Below the pieces are notes generated by a model. It was not told where the DNA came from and made no database searches. It was given only the letters and a program-made list of their open reading frames with translations. Positions 62,307 through 64,000 of a DNA stretch of 64,000 nt are shown one piece after another. Every line of letters starts with the position of its first letter. Position 1 is the stretch's first letter. Origin of the DNA: Herbiconiux sp. A18JL235 (lineage in GTDB: Bacteria > Actinomycetota > Actinomycetes > Actinomycetales > Microbacteriaceae). The position numbers were made by a program, and so were the translations under genes. The stretch lies in assembly GCF_040939305.1 (NCBI RefSeq), contig NZ_CP162511.1, positions 1,736,001-1,800,000 of the forward strand, in the 5' to 3' direction.

Positions 62307-62430
62307 CTACGGGCCGTGCAGCTGGCATCTTGCCATTGCGAGGGGGCGCTGCACGATTCTCACACGACCATGAAGCGAAAGTACGACTTCGATCGGGTCG
62401 TCTGCCCGATGCCGCCGATACGCTCCCAGG

Positions 62431-62976
62431 ATGGGGAATCCAGCGCGCGAGCTCGTCCATATCCTCTCCGCTTACCGGCTGTGGGGTGTGTCCGGCATCT
62501 ACCCAACCCGCGACGGCGTAGACCCCGGCGACGTGCAGTTCTGGCGAGGCCAAGCACGAGCTCTACGGCTCGTAGCGGAGGTAGATCAGATCCTCGAAGC
62601 GCGCGAGTCTGCCGGCCGGCCCGTCGGACACTATCGAGAAGCGATGGTGGCGGCCTTCCGATGCATCTTCGCCCCAGACGTTCAATGGAACCACGGCGGA
62701 CAGAAGGTCGAGCTGATCCCCCAGTGGGCCATCAATCAGATCGCGGGCCTCGCCGACAACATAGACGACGTAGGTTTCTCAGGCGTGACGGTCCCTGAGA
62801 AAGCGAAGCTCGACATCGGGTCCGTCCTCGACGACCTTGACGAGCTACTGGACAGCGGTGAGCTGCCCCTCGACGGACCCAGCTCTGCCTATGTCCGGCG
62901 CCTCATCCTGTCGATCCGGAATCTGCTGGAAGACGCAGACTCATACGGAGACGTCGATCTACTGCGCCACATCTAG
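62431..62976 (+). CDS. Hypothetical protein of the integrated element, C-terminus probably lost to a TAG codon
   Basis: 181 residues, no recognised domain. It is acidic and helical (LDIGSVLDDLDELLDSGELP) and of the kind found in actinophages and ICEs. The frame stays open for 60 codons after the TAG at 62974-62976, so the gene may once have been 242 residues. Start ATG 62431 has a weak Shine-Dalgarno. Lower third-position GC than the chromosomal genes. Confidence 0.6.
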   Translation: MGNPARELVHILSAYRLWGVSGIYPTRDGVDPGDVQFWRGQARALRLVAEVDQILEARESAGRPVGHYREAMVAAFRCIFAPDVQWNHGGQKVELIPQWAINQIAGLADNIDDVGFSGVTVPEKAKLDIGSVLDDLDELLDSGELPLDGPSSAYVRRLILSIRNLLEDADSYGDVDLLRHI

Positions 62977-63159
62977 GAGTTGATCGGCGTTCTGCTCACA
63001 TTCGCGAACAACGCAGAAGCGAACGAGCAACCCGCCGGCCCCATCGACAAGATGCGGGCCCTCGCAGCGCGACTCGTACCCGTCGCCAGTCCAGTTGGCT
63101 ACACCCTCGGGTTAATCGCAGACAGCGACACCGTGGCGAAGATGATCACGGGGGGCTGA
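62977..63159 (+). pseudogene. In-frame continuation of the preceding gene after an amber codon
   Basis: 60 sense codons and a TGA stop in the same frame as 62431-62976. The translation (ELIGVLLTFANNAEANEQ at the start, GLIADSDTVAKMITGG at the end) has normal codon use, and its stop lies 5 bp before the next ATG, as expected for an operon. A TTG at 62980 with TAGGAG directly before it could instead start a separate 59-residue protein. Confidence 0.5.
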
Positions 63160-63164
63160 CTCAA

Positions 63165-63602
63165 ATGACCTTCTCCGACATCATCCAGGCCGCGGCCGTA
63201 ATCGCCGCTGTGGGCGCCGCCATCATCGCCCTCGTCATCTCCGCCAAAGACCGGAAGAACACCCGCGACATCGCCGCTGACGACCGCCGCGAAGCGTTGC
63301 GTCAGGCGCACCTCATGTTCGAGCTCGACGCGCTCGTGAAGCTCTCGGAGAACATGAACCGCGGCGGCTCGGCCGACGTTGACGAGTCGGCCAGGATGGG
63401 CATCGAAGCGCTCACCCTCACCGGGCCACTCGCACCCGACCGTCTGCCCAAGCTGTGGGCCGAGAAGATCGGCGACGACAACAAGCTACGCGCCGCTATG
63501 GCAGACCCTGAGATGCCGCGCTACAAGCGCGACGCGCTCGAGGTGCAGCTTGCCGTCAGTGCCGTGCTCGCCGAGGTCCGCGACTCCACCACACGGCGCT
63601 AA
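63165..63602 (+). CDS. Small membrane-anchored hypothetical protein
   Basis: 145 residues. One N-terminal transmembrane helix (IIQAAAVIAAVGAAIIALVISA) is followed by a charged cytoplasmic domain (KDRKNTRDIAADDRREALRQAHLMFELDALV). No known domain. It follows the previous frame by 5 bp and is probably in the same operon of the integrated element. Confidence 0.65.
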   Translation: MTFSDIIQAAAVIAAVGAAIIALVISAKDRKNTRDIAADDRREALRQAHLMFELDALVKLSENMNRGGSADVDESARMGIEALTLTGPLAPDRLPKLWAEKIGDDNKLRAAMADPEMPRYKRDALEVQLAVSAVLAEVRDSTTRR

Positions 63603-63626
63603 AGGTCGTTCTCGGCCGGGTTTCGG

Positions 63627-63653
63627 GGCGTCTCGAACCCACGTTCAGACGCC
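63627..63653 (+). terminator. Hairpin after the membrane protein gene
   Basis: GGCGTCT and AGACGCC pair, and inside them GAAC and GTTC pair, with a single bulged C. It lies 24 bp after the stop at 63602. Confidence 0.65.
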
Positions 63654-63705
63654 AACGCGACGGGTTGCCCACCCCCCCGGCCAGTCTGTCCATGCTGGAC
63701 TCGTG

Positions 63706-63900
63706 ATGGTCACTCGCTGGCTGACCGAGCGGCAATCCTCGGAGATGACAGGTATACCGGTCGGGATGCTTCGAGACTGGCGCTTGAAGCGGCTACATCT
63801 TCCGTTCTCGCGGATCGGGCGCCTGGTCCGGTACGCGGAGGACGAGGTCGACACCTGCATGCGGTCGGGTCAGGTCGAGGTCACTCGGACTCCGATGTAG
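63706..63900 (+). CDS. Small excisionase-type HTH protein
   Basis: 64 residues. TRWLTERQSSEMTGIPVGMLRDWR is a MerR/excisionase-like helix-turn-helix, followed by PFSRIGRLVRYAEDEVDTCMRSG, the wing and last helix of the HTH_17 group. Such proteins steer recombination direction (Xis) or act as small regulators. ATG 63706 or the adjacent GTG 63703 may be the start; CATGCT lies six bases before the GTG. The last 20 bp overlap a convergent gene of the same type. Confidence 0.75.
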   Translation: MVTRWLTERQSSEMTGIPVGMLRDWRLKRLHLPFSRIGRLVRYAEDEVDTCMRSGQVEVTRTPM

Positions 63901-64000
63901 CACCCCCTCCGGAGGCGAGCCATTGGTCGACGTCGGCCTCCCAGTAGCGGACGAGTCGGCCGATCTTGAACAAGGTGGGGCCGACCTTCATGACGCGCCA
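63881..64000 (-). CDS. Second excisionase-type HTH protein, N-terminus outside the window
   Basis: The last 39 codons and the stop (63881-63883) are visible. The sequence WRVMKVGPTLFKIGRLVRYW, then EADVDQWLASGG, is the C-terminal half of an HTH_17/excisionase protein. It is clearly related to the convergent gene (IGRLVRY.E..VD) but only partly similar. It lies at the window edge, so its start and partner genes are not seen. Confidence 0.72.
   Translation of the reverse strand, partial: WRVMKVGPTLFKIGRLVRYWEADVDQWLASGGGATSESE

Larger units (their letters stand above)
62013..62430. other. Non-coding interval after ssrA, probable left end of an integrated element
   Basis: No convincing gene in 418 bp. 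It starts at the exact 3' end of tmRNA, a typical attachment site, and runs into phage/ICE-like genes. Two hairpins lie in it (62183-62205 and 62282-62306). No integrase is seen on this side, and no second copy of the tmRNA 3' end is in the window. Confidence 0.5.

Noticed and set aside
61951..62553. Minus-strand ORF of 200 codons with MGGIEPPSIAVIPRLLRV at its C-terminus
   Set aside because: That segment is the reverse complement of the tmRNA 3' end. It is a known kind of false gene, and the rest has no domain and overlaps the plus-strand element gene.

Overview
The window is high-GC, gene-dense DNA from an actinobacterium, most likely a member of the Microbacteriaceae. This rests on strong GC bias at third codon positions, many GTG starts, start-stop overlaps (GTGA/ATGA), an F420-type luciferase-fold oxidoreductase, a DUF3039 protein, prfB-ftsE-ftsX-smpB-ssrA synteny and TANNNT -10 boxes placed 6-7 nt before start codons. 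The genus cannot be fixed from the sequence alone.

Layout. 1-3.9 kb: the end of a nitrilase-family amidase converging on a class I aminotransferase, then a membrane-anchored HtrA protease. 4.0-8.2 kb: a cell-surface polymer block of two glycosyltransferases, a CDP-alcohol phosphatidyltransferase and a CDP-glycerol glycerophosphotransferase-like protein. 8.2-12.9 kb: a small LAQTG-anchored protein, an EcsC-like protein, acetolactate decarboxylase, a MOSC protein, an F420-type oxidoreductase and a QorB-like reductase divergent from its HxlR regulator. 13.3-13.9 kb: non-coding DNA with five 55-nt palindromic repeats. 13.9-16.5 kb: a class IV aminotransferase and a CYTH-CHAD protein. 16.7-20.3 kb: an export operon of three or four SipW-type secreted proteins and a SipW-like (Ser-His) signal peptidase, followed by an OafA-type acyltransferase.

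22.6-25.3 kb: a DUF1992 protein and two divergent zinc-finger nuclease-like genes. 25.4-28.6 kb: a 3-hydroxybutyrate dehydrogenase and MFS transporter pair with a divergent LysR regulator. 28.7-35.8 kb: HAD hydrolase, DUF3817, M18 aminopeptidase, lipoprotein, PhzF, a DHA2 drug exporter with a divergent TetR regulator, and an SDR. 35.8-39.5 kb: a 1226-residue RecB/Cas4-like nuclease-helicase fusion. 39.5-43.2 kb: a small protein, an SRPBCC protein overlapping an unusual ATP-grasp/acyltransferase fusion, and an XRE regulator. 43.2-45.9 kb: a Wzm/Wzt polysaccharide exporter and a nucleotidyltransferase. 46.1-48.8 kb: an ABC transporter.

48.8-59.8 kb is core genome: DUF3039, pncB, murI-rph-rdgB, a CDF zinc exporter, DedA, tRNA-Leu(UAG), an MFS permease, prfB, ftsE-ftsX and smpB. 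Two minus-strand genes then precede ssrA (tmRNA, 61617-62012). The sequence beyond the ssrA 3' end has a different character: phage/ICE-like hypothetical genes, one interrupted by an in-frame TAG, and two small excisionase-type HTH genes facing each other. It is probably the left end of an element integrated at ssrA, and the window stops inside it. No rRNA, IS element or CRISPR array was seen.
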